A DNA stretch of 64,000 nt, from NCBI RefSeq assembly GCF_000525975.1, contig NZ_AODK01000004.1, positions 1-64,000 of the forward strand. The letters are read 5' to 3'. The notes beneath the pieces are model-generated. The model did no database searches. It was given only the letters and a program-made list of their open reading frames with translations, and was not told the DNA's origin. This document shows, one piece after another, positions 31,604-42,400 of the stretch (position 1 is its first letter; each line of letters opens with the position of its first letter). The position numbers were made by a program, and so were the translations under genes. The stretch comes from Listeria rocourtiae FSL F6-920 (lineage in GTDB: Bacteria; Bacillota; Bacilli; Lactobacillales; Listeriaceae).

Positions 31604-32080
31604 ATGAAACATGGATCGACCTTTTTGCTAAGGCTTATTATTCTATTTATCGGACTTGTCATACTTGTTTTATGTGTCCTAGGATTACCTTCGCTTGCTA
31701 TGGATAAAAGTAATCCAGAATTTACTCGGCGGCTTTATCCGATTCTAATTACGATGTGGATTGCAGCTGTGCCATTTTTCATCGGCTTGTATCAAGGGTT
31801 GAAAGTCTTAGCATATATTGATAAAAAGACGGCATTTTCTGAGCTTTCTGTAAGGGCTTTGAAGCATGTAAAGTACTGTGCGCTTATTATTAGTACGCTT
31901 TATTTCTTTAGTTTACCTTTTTTCTATCTTCTAGCACAGCATGACGATGCACCTGGACTTGTGGTTATAGGACTTGTTCTTACATTTGGCTCCATCGTTG
32001 TGGCTACTTTTGCAGCGGTTTTACAGAAACTTTTACAAGAAGCAGTAGCTATTAAATCTGAAAATGACTTGACGGTCTGA
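31604..32080 (+). CDS. DUF2975 family membrane protein
   Basis: Four-helix membrane protein of 158 residues, function unknown. Hydrophobic segments lie near residues 8-30, 45-65, 85-110 and 120-145. The family (YoaS-like) is usually encoded directly before a small Xre/YozG-type regulator, as here (12 bases apart), suggesting a membrane sensor/regulator pair. ATG 31604 is six bases after GAGGTG; a longer in-frame ORF from 31541 lacks a ribosome site. Confidence 0.75.
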   Translation: MKHGSTFLLRLIILFIGLVILVLCVLGLPSLAMDKSNPEFTRRLYPILITMWIAAVPFFIGLYQGLKVLAYIDKKTAFSELSVRALKHVKYCALIISTLYFFSLPFFYLLAQHDDAPGLVVIGLVLTFGSIVVATFAAVLQKLLQEAVAIKSENDLTV

Positions 32081-32092
32081 GGTGATTGATAT

Positions 32093-32311
32093 ATGGCGAT
32101 TATAATTAATATTGATGTGCAACTTGCCAAAAAGAAAATGAGCGTCACCGAGCTGTCGGAAAAAGTCGGAATTACGATGGCTAATATTTCAATACTGAAA
32201 AATGGAAAAGCGAAGGCGATTCGATTCTCCACTCTGGAAGCAATTTGTTTGGCGTTAGATTGTCAGCCTGGCGATATTTTAGCCTATCAGCATGATGAAC
32301 CGCAAAAATAA
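32093..32311 (+). CDS. Small Xre/Cro-type transcriptional regulator (YozG-like)
   Basis: Helix-turn-helix protein of 72 residues consisting of little more than the DNA-binding domain (KKMSVTELSEKVGITMANIS, then FSTLEAICLALDCQPGDIL). Coupled to the DUF2975 membrane protein gene and probably co-transcribed. Target unknown. The stop codon lies within the stem of the following terminator. Confidence 0.85.
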   Translation: MAIIINIDVQLAKKKMSVTELSEKVGITMANISILKNGKAKAIRFSTLEAICLALDCQPGDILAYQHDEPQK

Positions 32312-32346
32312 GCACTCTAGCAAAAAGCTAGAATGCTTATTTTTTT
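32308..32346. terminator. Bidirectional terminator
   Basis: ATAAGCACTCTAGC pairs with GCTAGAATGCTTAT (one G-T or A-C position) around AAAAA, followed by TTTTTT. It serves the Xre-type gene on the plus strand and may also end the convergent MerR gene. Confidence 0.85.
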
Positions 32347-32356
32347 ATCCTCTTTT

Positions 32357-32737
32357 TCAAAAACTTTTTAGCTTCCTCTCATTTGGTACAACATGACTAC
32401 TATAATTTTCAATCTTGAAATCCAAACGATTCAGCGCGCTTTGCATAGTATCGATTCGCTTTTGCAAATCATTGCGCTGTGACTTCAAAAGCGCTACACG
32501 TGCAGGGATTGTCGTGTCTCCTTCTCGAAAAAGGTTCAAATATTCAATTAACGCCTCAATCGAAAGCCCAGCATTTCGCATTTGACGACTAAATAGAATC
32601 CACCTTACATCTTCCTCATCAAATTTACGGATACCGTTTTCGTTACGAGGCACTGGAGGAATGAGACCAATTCTTTCGTAATATCTAATTGTGTCCGCGG
32701 AAATATTGGTCTCTTCACTCACTAACTTAATATTCAT
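32357..32737 (-). CDS. MerR family transcriptional regulator
   Basis: DNA-binding regulator of 126 residues. The winged helix is at residues 1-70 (KLVSEETNISADTIRYYERIGLIPP) and a dimerisation coiled coil follows. It resembles the AdhR/YraB subgroup that senses aldehydes or other electrophiles, but it has no cysteine in the visible sequence, so a thiol switch is unlikely. GGAGGAGGAA precedes the ATG. It lies downstream of an SRPBCC gene on the same strand (111 bases apart). Confidence 0.85.
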   Translation of the reverse strand: MNIKLVSEETNISADTIRYYERIGLIPPVPRNENGIRKFDEEDVRWILFSRQMRNAGLSIEALIEYLNLFREGDTTIPARVALLKSQRNDLQKRIDTMQSALNRLDFKIENYSSHVVPNERKLKSF

Positions 32738-32848
32738 TCGGATTCCTCCTCCTTGCTAATCTAATAGTCAATAAATACATAGCTTACACCAAAAACAGAT
32801 TAATACAAGTACCGTCAAAAATAATAGGCATGAAAATAACTCCTCTCG

Positions 32849-33319
32849 TTAGTTCATCAATGCTTGGTATTCATCAAATAGAGCTAAAAATTCGTCTTCT
32901 GTGAATGAAACTTCCTTTCCTTCTAAAATACCTTGAATTTTCTCCAAACACATATGCCAACCAGAAATATCACGCGGCGTATGGGTTGTTTTTTCGTTTA
33001 TTTCCTCTGTAAAACGGAGCTTTATTTTATTATCTTGTCCTACTAATTCAAAACGGACCATATTTTTATCCCATGTGTACTCCAAAATAGACTGGGGCTC
33101 ATACACAGTGATTGTCATTTCTTCATATTCACCGTTCCCAAAATCAAATAAGATTAATCCGTCTACACCCGGTTCGCCAATGCTTAGCTCTGGAAACCAT
33201 TGGGCAAACCCTTTTGTTGTGGCGATGAGATCCCATACTTTAGAAATTTCACTGTTTAGCTCTAAATCAAATGTCATAATACCTGATGTTGCCGATATTT
33301 TTTGATATTTTTTTTGCAT
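32849..33319 (-). CDS. SRPBCC (AHSA1/polyketide cyclase-like) domain protein
   Basis: Single-domain START-like protein of 156 residues, predicted to hold a hydrophobic ligand; no defined function. Typical positions are LNSEISKVWDLIATTKGFAQWFPE and ILEYTWDKN. ATG 33319 lies about nine bases after AGGAGG; a longer in-frame ORF to 33367 adds 16 residues without family match. It could share a transcript with the downstream MerR gene. Confidence 0.78.
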   Translation of the reverse strand: MQKKYQKISATSGIMTFDLELNSEISKVWDLIATTKGFAQWFPELSIGEPGVDGLILFDFGNGEYEEMTITVYEPQSILEYTWDKNMVRFELVGQDNKIKLRFTEEINEKTTHTPRDISGWHMCLEKIQGILEGKEVSFTEDEFLALFDEYQALMN

Positions 33320-33418
33320 TGTTTTTTTCCTCCTAGTAATGATTTGTAAGCCTTTTATTGCATCCAATTTGATGCTCTTAAATCTAACCCCACCACGAAG
33401 CTACATAGACTAGTTCCA

Positions 33419-34649
33419 CTATTCGGCTTTCACCAATAACAATAACACACCTCCAATTGCAAACAAAACAACAAGGCTCGCTACACCATATTGTGTGTGG
33501 CCAGTGACTTGAGCAATGACTCCCATTAATGCTGGACCCATAATTGCTGAAAATTTGCCAAATATGTTGTAGAATCCATAAAATTCATTGGAGCGCTCTT
33601 TGGGAATGATTTTACCGAAATAAGAACGGCTAAGCGCTTGAATTCCGCCTTGTGATGTACCAACTAGCATCGCCAATATCCAAAAGTCTGTTGCTGTCTT
33701 CATGAAAATGGCATAAATGCAAATGAGAATATAGATGAATATCGCAGTCAATATCAGGGGCTTCCCGCCAAAGCGTTTCGCAAGTTGCCCGTAAATAATG
33801 GTACACGGGAACGCGATAATTTGTGTCACTAGTAAAACGATGATAAGCGTTGTATCAGAAATCCCCAGATCAATACCATAAGAAGATGCCATTCGAAAAA
33901 TCGTATCCACACCATCGATATAAAAGAAATACGCAACAAGAAATAGTACGATATTACGATACTGCTTAATATTTTTAAGTGTATTTCCAAGTCTGACAAA
34001 GCTACTGCGAACAGGTTTTTTATCATGTGGAATAAAATACATTTGGTGAACGTTGCGCCACAACGGGATTGTAAAAACAGCCCACCAAACGGCAGTCATC
34101 ACGAATGCACCATTTAGTAACATCGTTTGGCTAATAGGCAAAATCCCGGTAGCTTGAAAAACGATAAACGCGATGAATGGAATACAACTTCCTAAATAAC
34201 CGAACGCATAACCATACGATGAGACTTTGTCCATTCGATCATTACTAGTGATATCGACTAGAAATGAGTCATAAAATATGTTTGCACCCGAAAAGCCAAT
34301 GAGCGATAGCATATAAAAAATGAGCAACAGCATCCATTGATCACTTGGCACAAAAACGAAAGCCACAGTAAAAGCAATACCTAGCCACGTGAATAGACTA
34401 AAAAAGCGTTTTTTTGAAAAATTGATAGTCGGCAATTGTTCCAAGAATAGGCGCTAATAACGAAATAAATAGTGTTCCAAGCGAGTTTGCATAACCCCAA
34501 TAAGCAGTCGACACATGATCCGCAATTCCTGCATTACTCGCAACTCCTTTAAAATAGATTGGTAAAATTGCTGTCGTAATCATAATCGAATAAACAGAAT
34601 TTCCCCAATCCTGAAAAACCCAGCTTTTCTCCTGTTTTGTCAACTTCAT
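33419..34649 (-). CDS. MFS transporter, UMF1/Atg22-like (frameshifted)
   Basis: Integral membrane transporter of about 409 residues with eleven to twelve hydrophobic segments. It starts QDWGNSVYSIMITTAILPIY, typical of the UMF1 family (TC 2.A.1.24), whose yeast member Atg22 exports amino acids from the vacuole; the bacterial substrate is unknown. A run of seven T on the plus strand (34409-34415) breaks the frame; six gives YQFFKKRFFSLFTWLG and joins the two parts. It follows the phosphodiesterase gene by 19 bases, so it is probably the second gene of that operon. Confidence 0.82.
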
Positions 34650-34668
34650 CTAGACGTATCCCCTTTGC

Positions 34669-35937
34669 TTAGTCAAAAATAGCTTCTATAACCGCTCCTT
34701 CTGTATTAGGTAAATCAAGATTCAAAATCGCTGCAAATGTTGGTGCTTCATCAATGAGCCGTGCTCTTGGAATCACAGTTCCATTCTTTATCCCCTTACC
34801 AAATGCAATCATTGTCGTCGCATAATTCGGCTTCTGCGGGGAATAACCATGAACGGCTCGATAAAAGTCAATATTTCCGATATCACCAGACATTACTTGC
34901 TGTATCACTTCACCAACAGTATTATCTTTAAAATAATATCCAGCCTTTGCTTCAATCATCAGAGTGCACGTTTTATCTGCGCCAAATGCTACGGCCTCTT
35001 CCTGATCAAAAGTTTTTTCGATACCTTCCTGGCTTTCAAGAAGTGACTGAATTTCTGCAAGGTCCACCGTTCCCTTTGTATAAATATAGCATGAGCCATC
35101 ACAACTTTTAGCATAAACTTCCCATGCAATAATTTTATCTTGCTGCAAAGTGAGCCAGCCTTGTTCCGCAAACAAAACATTAAGTTGAATCACTGAGTGC
35201 ACATCTATTTGATAATGATCTCCCAACACGATAAACACAGTCTCTTCATATGTACCATTTCGTTTGCTAGCTTCGATTATTCTAGCCAAACGCGTATCAT
35301 GGCGTTTCAGTGCATCTCGAGCTTCTTGCGACTTTACACCGTGCGCATGCCGCATACTATCCATATCTACAAAATGTGCTAACAACAAATTCGGTTTCTT
35401 TCGCAAAATCGTATCCTCCACTGCAGCAATCAAAAAATCATCTAATTCCGGCTGAGCAATTCCTCGTCGTAATTTTCCGAAACGACGATTCATGTCCATC
35501 AAAAATCCTGGCGAACTTCCCCACAATGATACCATCACTTGACTCAACCAAAACCGGTTTGGAAAAATCTCTGCAATATTATAATCAATCGAACTCCGCG
35601 CTGCCACAGGCCATAAGAAAGCCGCTGTTGTAAGCCCTGCTTGTTTCGCAACATCGTATAATGTCGGAACTTTAATTGCATCTCGATACCAAAACCAGTC
35701 TGGAGATGCTGTTCCAGGCTGTATTTTGGTATTATTTACAATTCCGTGCTTTCTTGGGTAATGTCCCGTCACAAGCGTCGTGTGTGCTGGATATGTTAGC
35801 GAAGGATAAATCGTTTCCACTTCCGCCACATGGACCCCGTTATCCTTTAAGAAAGCAAGCGTCGGTAAATCCGTTACATTCTCTAAGTCTTCTGCCCCCA
35901 ATGCATCTAACGAAACTACTACTAAATAACGACTCAT
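34669..35937 (-). CDS. Alkaline phosphatase superfamily phosphodiesterase/nucleotide pyrophosphatase
   Basis: Cytosolic-looking (no signal peptide) metal-dependent phosphodiesterase of 422 residues, NPP type. Metal ligands and nucleophile are visible: Asp in SLDALG near residue 10, Thr in YPAHTTLVTGHYP near 50, DMDSMRHAHG near 195, GDHY near 245 and the late His in YRAVHGYSP. It would cleave phosphodiester or pyrophosphate bonds in nucleotides or lipid head groups; the substrate is unknown. It is 19 bases from the UMF1-type transporter gene, which may move a product or substrate. Confidence 0.82.
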   Translation of the reverse strand: MSRYLVVVSLDALGAEDLENVTDLPTLAFLKDNGVHVAEVETIYPSLTYPAHTTLVTGHYPRKHGIVNNTKIQPGTASPDWFWYRDAIKVPTLYDVAKQAGLTTAAFLWPVAARSSIDYNIAEIFPNRFWLSQVMVSLWGSSPGFLMDMNRRFGKLRRGIAQPELDDFLIAAVEDTILRKKPNLLLAHFVDMDSMRHAHGVKSQEARDALKRHDTRLARIIEASKRNGTYEETVFIVLGDHYQIDVHSVIQLNVLFAEQGWLTLQQDKIIAWEVYAKSCDGSCYIYTKGTVDLAEIQSLLESQEGIEKTFDQEEAVAFGADKTCTLMIEAKAGYYFKDNTVGEVIQQVMSGDIGNIDFYRAVHGYSPQKPNYATTMIAFGKGIKNGTVIPRARLIDEAPTFAAILNLDLPNTEGAVIEAIFD

Positions 35938-35957
35938 ACTCTTCTTACCTCCATTAA

Positions 35958-35997
35958 AAAAACTGGGAAGATTGCTTGATCAACATTCCCAGTTCTA
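35958..35997 (-). terminator. Terminator of AI-2E-family permease gene
   Basis: On the minus strand AACTGGGAA pairs with TTCCCAGTT (plus 35961-35969 and 35986-35994), followed by TTTTTTT. Confidence 0.82.
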
Positions 35998-35999
35998 GC

Positions 36000-37040
36000 T
36001 TACTTGTCTATTATTTTATGATCTGGATGCACCATCACTTCATCTTTGCTAATAACTCCTAGCACATCTAGAAAGAACATGAATACCGGGATACCAACGA
36101 TTAACCCCCAAATCCCGAAGAAATGCTCAGAGAAAATCAACACGATGAATGTATAGAAAACTGGTAAGTCTGTTTTAGCTGACATAAGTTTCGGATTCAA
36201 TACATATGACTCTAATGCATGAATTACAACGACCAACACCAAGATAATCAAAATATAGTTCACGCCACCGATTGTGTAGGCAATAATCGTTAGTGGTATC
36301 ATAGAGATAATAACCCCAGCTACGGGAATGAGCCCTAATAGGAAAACCATAATGGCAAGTGAAAATAGTTGTGGGAATCCCATAATCCAAAGCGCAATCG
36401 TTGTTAAAACACAGTTTACTAAGGCAATCATGAACTGCGCTTCGATAACTTTACCAAACGTCTCATTGAATTTCGATCCGAAATATTTTACCTCGTCATA
36501 GATGAAAGCAACTTTACTTTGGCCAAACTTGCTAGTGAACAAGATCAGTTGCTCTTTTCCAAGCGAAAAAAACAAGCTTAAAATGAGTGCAATAAACGTA
36601 TTCATCGCAACAACACCGATATTCGCTAAGTACGTGAATAAGAACTGAATACCATCGTTCGCATATTTCGTTATTTCAAATTCTTTCGCAAGTCCCATAA
36701 TATAGTTTACCGTCTCATTATTACTTGGTTTCGTGTAAAAATGATTGATAGAACGAATAAGTTGATCCAGTTGCTCAATTAACATCGGAATATATTTCAC
36801 TATCAGCAACGCAATACCCATTGCTATAAACGCATACAGGATAATAACAATAATTTTTCGATAGATAGAAATACGTTTCAGAATAAAATTCTCTAACCTA
36901 TTGATGAGGAAAGAAAAAATGAACGTCAGCAAGATAATATCAATCATGCTTCTAAGTAGATACAGGATAACGGCGATAATGACAAATACGAGCACACGCC
37001 GAAAGCTGCGATTGTAAAATAATTTGGTTAAAGCGTCCAA
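36000..37040 (-). CDS. AI-2E family transporter
   Basis: Polytopic membrane protein of 346 residues, seven to eight hydrophobic segments, AI-2E/PerM/YdbI family. The family motif region is FLLGLIPVAGVIISMIP near residue 235 and HALESYVLNPKLMS near 280. Members export autoinducer-2 or move sodium/protons; the role here cannot be told from sequence. It is transcribed alone, with GAGGAGGATAAC upstream of the ATG. Confidence 0.85.
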   Translation of the reverse strand: MDALTKLFYNRSFRRVLVFVIIAVILYLLRSMIDIILLTFIFSFLINRLENFILKRISIYRKIIVIILYAFIAMGIALLIVKYIPMLIEQLDQLIRSINHFYTKPSNNETVNYIMGLAKEFEITKYANDGIQFLFTYLANIGVVAMNTFIALILSLFFSLGKEQLILFTSKFGQSKVAFIYDEVKYFGSKFNETFGKVIEAQFMIALVNCVLTTIALWIMGFPQLFSLAIMVFLLGLIPVAGVIISMIPLTIIAYTIGGVNYILIILVLVVVIHALESYVLNPKLMSAKTDLPVFYTFIVLIFSEHFFGIWGLIVGIPVFMFFLDVLGVISKDEVMVHPDHKIIDK

Positions 37041-37118
37041 AATGTTATCCTCCTCTTGTTTTAACTCCTTCTATTGTAACAAAAAATGATTCTCCGTGCA
37101 TGCCTCAACCTACAAATA

Positions 37119-37153
37119 AAAAAAATCTCTCTAGCCCATGGCTAAAGAGATTT
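37119..37153 (-). terminator. Terminator of murB
   Basis: AAATCTCTCTAGCC and GGCTAAAGAGATTT (37123-37136 with 37140-37153) form a 14-bp stem with one wobble; on the minus strand a run of T follows. Confidence 0.88.
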
Positions 37154-37157
37154 CAGC

Positions 37158-38073
37158 TTACTTATCTTCTCCAATAATCTTAACTTCTGTTTCTAACAAG
37201 ATACCTGATTGTTCTAACACGATCTTTTGGACGTATGCAATCAATTCCATGTAGTCCGTTGCTGTTGCGTGGTCAATATTTACAATAAAGCCGGCATGCT
37301 TCATTGAGACTTGTGCGCCACCGATTTGGTAGCCTTGCAAACCAGCTTCTTGAATTAGTTTTCCAGCAAAATGACCTGGTGGACGTTTAAAAACGCTACC
37401 GCATGAAGGATATTCTAATGGTTGTTTTGATTCACGCATTTCTGTTAGTTCGTCCATTTTTAGGCGGATGGCTTGTTTGTCAGCTAATGCTAGTTCAAAA
37501 ACAGCCTCTAGCACAATGTAATGCTGATCTGCGATAGAGCTTCTACGATATTTTGCCTCTAGTTGATCTTTTTTTTAGATGGAGGAGTTCACCACTCACT
37601 GTAAGGACAGTCGCTTCAATAAGAACGTCCGATATTTCACCACCGTACGCACCTGCATTCATATACAACGCGCCACCAACGGAACCCGGAATCCCACAAG
37701 CGAATTCTAAACCGCTGAGTGATTCAGCCAGCGCAAAGCGAGATACATCAATAATCTTTGCGCCACAACCAGCAATTACTTTCGTGCCTTCTCTTTTGAT
37801 AGCATGGAGTGCATCCAAGTACATGACAATACCACGAATACCTCCGTCCTTAATAATCAGGTTCGAGCCGTTGCCAAGAATCGTTAACGGAATCTGATTG
37901 GCATAAGCAAAAGCAAGAGTTTTTGCGGCTAGATTATGACTCGTAGGCATCACAAAAAGATCCGCTTTCCCACCTGTTTTTGTAAACGTGTACGGTGCCA
38001 AATCCTCTTCTACCTTTACGATAAGTGTTGGAATTTCTTGTTTTAATTGTTCTACTATTTGAGTTATATACAT
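37158..38073 (-). CDS. murB: UDP-N-acetylenolpyruvoylglucosamine reductase (frameshifted)
   Basis: FAD enzyme that reduces UDP-GlcNAc-enolpyruvate to UDP-MurNAc, a committed and essential step of peptidoglycan synthesis. FAD-binding motifs are [30 protein letters not shown] and [21 protein letters not shown] in two blocks; the C-terminal catalytic part has [19 protein letters not shown] and [15 protein letters not shown] run of eight T on the plus strand (37569-37576) breaks the frame; seven gives [18 protein letters not shown] and a 304-residue enzyme. Because the gene is essential, the break is almost certainly a sequence error. Confidence 0.92.
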
Positions 38074-38098
38074 GAGCCTTACCTTTCTTACGCCATTT

Positions 38099-38939
38099 CT
38101 AGGCTTTCTTATTTCGAATTAAAGGTCTAATCTTATCCATTGGTGGTTCGTATACACGGCAATGAGCTTCATATGCCTTACCATAATCCTTTACACGAGC
38201 TGGGATATCCTGATTGCGATTCAACTTCAAATCATTTTCAAGCATGGGTATTAAAGAAATAATTTGCTCAAAAATATGGCCTGCTTGGGCTTCACTAAGA
38301 ACAAATGCTAATTTCGATAAAGCACGGCGCTGATCAGCGGGTAGCATCTTACCGTGCAATTGTGTCCACTTCAACATTTTTTTACGAGTATCACGTGTTT
38401 TCTCTAAGTAAAGGCTTTGACCATACGCTGCCATAGCATAAGCGAGCGACAAGTCCTCTGCATGATTCCAATCCTCTTCCAAAATTTCCTGCTGCGCTTC
38501 CACCTTTTCATTCAAAAGGGCAATGTCCTCTTGATAAATATCTAATTTGCGTTGTTGTTGCTTGTAAACCTCAAGCGCTAAATTCAATTCATCTATTTCT
38601 GACTGCAATTTCTTACCAAAGAGCCCTTTTTCATTCAAAATCCGTTGCACGCCTTCAATACGCTCTGCTGTAATGCTATCCCGCTCTTTCATGATTTGCG
38701 CGCGCTTTTTTAAGTAGTCGAAGTAAAAACTATATTTTTGCACCTCTATAATTACTCTTTCGGCTGTATCCCGATTGACGGTCAAACCATCTAGATTAGC
38801 AACAATAATGCCCGCAATTTTTCCGAGCATGGAATAGACAATCACTTCATACAACTGCCCACCTACACGGACTTTATACGGCAATGTATGATTGTTCTCT
38901 AACATTTTTTTTATATACTTTTGGATTTTTATTTACCAT
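38099..38939 (-). CDS. Hypothetical coiled-coil protein (start frameshifted)
   Basis: Unknown function. The clear reading frame ends at 38099 and contains a central Glu/Lys/Gln-rich coiled coil (about residues 75-145) and a basic C-terminus ending IRNKKA. No membrane segment or signal peptide is seen. An ATG at 38905 opens the frame but has no ribosome site. One fewer base in the run at 38905-38912 instead joins the frame to ATG 38939 (start MVNKNPKVYKKMLENN), which has GAAGGTGAT properly placed upstream; the product is then 279 residues. It lies 25 bases upstream of murB on the same strand, so co-expression with murB is likely. Confidence 0.65.
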
Positions 38940-39124
38940 CGATATCACCTTCAATCAGCAATTCTGTTCCTATCCTTTCATTATAAATGAAAATGACTAA
39001 AATGTCAGGGAAAAGTTTTCAAAAGCCTTTGTTTACATAATAAAATTATTGTCATCTATATATATCGATTTGCATAAGCCCTTTATTTTAGCTATACTTG
39101 CTTGTGTAAGGAGTTGTCGCGGAT

Positions 39125-39412
39125 ATGCCTAAAAATGAAAAATGGAGAGCGCTTGTTGATATTAATATTTTATTTATCTTGTTTGGCTATATTTGTTTAT
39201 ATTTTATGTATAATGTGGCATGGCCTGAAAGCCTGTTATTTATCGTCGCAATTCTAATGGGCAGTTGTGGCTGCCTTGGATTTTATTTGAGCATTAAGGG
39301 AATGCAGATGAAGCGCAAACCGATGTATCAGATTTTCCTGATGATGGCTTCCATTATTCCAGCAATTATTGGTGTTATCTATATCATTATTTATTTCTTG
39401 ACGCTCTTCTAA
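39125..39412 (+). CDS. Small hypothetical membrane protein
   Basis: Membrane protein of 95 residues with three hydrophobic segments (about 12-33, 37-58 and 70-93) joined by short basic loops; no domain recognised. AAGGAG precedes the ATG. It stands alone, divergent from the murB cluster, and ends at a terminator shared with the convergent UvrA-like gene. Confidence 0.7.
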   Translation: MPKNEKWRALVDINILFILFGYICLYFMYNVAWPESLLFIVAILMGSCGCLGFYLSIKGMQMKRKPMYQIFLMMASIIPAIIGVIYIIIYFLTLF

Positions 39413-39423
39413 AAAAGTTATAT

Positions 39424-39466
39424 AGCCCCGTGTCTGACTGATCAAAGTCGGTGACATGGGGCTTTT
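39424..39466. terminator. Bidirectional terminator
   Basis: AGCCCCGTGTC/GACATGGGGCT (39424-39434 with 39453-39463), 11 bp with one wobble, flanked by TTTT on the plus strand and an A-rich tract upstream that reads as T on the minus strand. It separates the small membrane gene from the UvrA-like gene. Confidence 0.87.
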
Positions 39467-39467
39467 C

Positions 39468-42400
39468 TTAATTATTTTGTTCTAGACATTCGTAAACGGC
39501 CATCATTTCTTGTTTATTTAACTCACGGATGCGATTGAAAATTAGAATGTCAGCAACTGCATCTGTGAATGACTCTTCTGCCACCACATCACGCACTGTT
39601 CCTGTCAGCCACGTTCCGACTTTGATGCCTTCCACAACTTCTTTTAGCCCCTCATCGTTAATGCCTGTAGCAGAGCACGTCACGCACGGTATGGATAACT
39701 TTTGAACGCCGTCATGCAGTCCATCTTCGGAAATAATTTTCTTTCCTTTGCAGAACGGGCATGGTTGGGCTTTTTTCACCTTATTTATTTGCGTGACGAT
39801 TTTTTTATAGCCAAATGCTTCATAAACATAGGTTAATTTTTTGTATTTACCATTGACGAAATAGGAATCGATAATCATTTCTCGTGTCTCGTTTATATTG
39901 GCAAAATCACAAATAGTCACCTGGTTTTTCTTGCTTATAGCTACAAGATTACGCTCTATTTTATCCCAAAATGGAATCACGTTTTGTAATACCATTTCAT
40001 AACCAACAAAGCTAGCTTGCTCTAGTTCTAGCATCTTTAAAGCCACTTGTTGTTCGCGTGGAAGTAAAGAGACGTCTTCTGTTAGTGGCATATTTCCACC
40101 AACGATTTCCTTTACCCGCTCTAGTTCTGGGAGCGCGCCAACTGTTGCGATTACTTGGTCAACTGGCTGCTGAATTAATTCACGAATGTCTGTCTCGCCA
40201 AACATTAATTGTTTATGATGTCCTAGAACGCTTCCTTCGCAAATCGGGCAAGTTACCATCTCACGTGTTTCCTTCATTTGTTCTTTAATAATTGATTTGG
40301 AAATCACGATGTAGCGACCGATAATTTGATTAAATCCTTGCCACGTTCTCGTTGCCTTACCAGCTTTATCATAAAACGATTTCTCCCAGTAACCGTATAA
40401 GAATGTGTGTTTTTCTGCTTCTGTCAGTTGATTATACGGCTTGCTTAAATCATGACCAAGTTCGTTTTTTATTTCTGCAAACAAAAATTCAATCTTCTGG
40501 AATTGGAAAAATTCTAAGACTTTCATAACTTCTGGATGCAACATACCTTCCCAAAATGGTGCATTACCGTCTTGAATCACGACCTCAAAATCAAATTTTT
40601 CAATGACACGTCGGCCAGAGCAGTAAGGGCAATGGTTATCTGCTGAATAAAAATCAAAGCTTCTCGTATCCTTATTGGTCGGATGCGCTGCCACAATATG
40701 ATTAATTAGCCCACCCATCTCAAAAAGAAAACTGTATTGACTATACAAATGCCGTTCCAAATCAATTGCGACTACAGGCGCGATTTTTTCTGATTCAAAC
40801 TCGCCGTAAATTAAGCGGGCCATGGATGATAGACTTTTTAGAATTCCGCCTTTGTAAATGTTTTCTGCGTTTTTGAAGTAGGCAATATGATCTTTTTCCA
40901 GATAGTGAATACCTGTTTGTTCTTTTAACATAGATGTAATAGGAGCGGGCTGTATATTAGCCTCTCTATCTTTCTGCCGATAAAATTCTTCATGTGTTAC
41001 AATATCCAATTTTTTGACAGGCTCGATTTGCCTTTTTCCAAAATCCACAATGAAATCGGAGGCGTCTAGCATATAATCATTATGCTCAATCATTACCATA
41101 GAAACTGATTTATCGTGCAAAATCACTCGAATACTATCAATAAACTGGTTTAGAATATTTTGCGACAGCCCCTTAGATGGTTCGTCAAAAATGAATAGTG
41201 TATGTGGATTTTTAGAGCCCGAAAATAGTTCTGAAACTAAGTGCACACATTGGAATTCTCCCGTGGACAGTGTCTGTGTTTTTCTCTCTAGCGTCAAATA
41301 CCCCAAACCTAATTTTATCAGTAAACTCAAACGTTTGTGCGCAAGATCTTGTTTTGGCAACTCATCAATAATATCCTCAATCGAACGTTCAAAAATTGCG
41401 TCGATGTCATCAGTGTATTTCGTCAGTTTTTTCTTAATATCAAGGAATGTTGCAACGGTGGAACGGCTTGTAATCGATTGATTGCGATTTTGCCCAACCA
41501 TAACTAATTTATCTTTCGGATAGCGTTTTAAGAAATCTTTTGCGATGCATTCGTTCACCAGCGTCGATTTCCCACATCCGGATTCGCCGGTAAACGTTAC
41601 AAGTCTGTTTTTCGGAATTTGTATCTCTTCCATTTGAATATTACGGCAATGAAGGTCTTTAAATTGATAGTATTCCACAGGTGTTTCCTGATTTCTCCCG
41701 ACATGAACTGGTGCTGGTCGCGGCGACTCTTCTACTAATTTCCCACCATACTTCCCACTTCCAGGTCCGAAAAATAGTTGCTCATCCGTTGCATCAAGTA
41801 CTGTATCGGAATGATCAATTAGCCAAATTTGATTTTTATAGCCCAACTGTTTAATTTGTTCTAGAATTTTCAACAAAGTTTGGTGATCTAAACCAACCGA
41901 GATTTCATCGATAATAATAACCGTATTTTCGCTTGTTGCCATAAATTCAGCCAAATAAAGACGCGTTAATTCGCCACCAGATAGTGTTCCCATAATGCGG
42001 TTTAGCGTTAAATAACCAATATTCATGTTAATAATATTTTGCAGAATATGTTGTTTTCCTTCGCTCAGATTTAATTCTTCTTTAAGTGAAAGTAACGTTT
42101 CCATACTTAAATTATTCACATCAGAAATACTATGTTCGCTTCCTAATAATTCAATTTTATACGTCTCAACTTCTGGATTAAAACGTTTTCCTTCACACTT
42201 TTTACAAGTCACATTACTATTACTTCCGCGCCCTTTACAACCAGTACACCAACCTAGCACATTATTAAACGAAAAAAGCTCTGGTGATAAATCAAATTTC
42301 TCTGCCATTGTGACACGAATTTCTTTAAACACACCTGTATGCGTTCCAATCGTAGAACGCGGATTAGATGAAATAGATGACTTTCCTAAAAAAAGGACGA

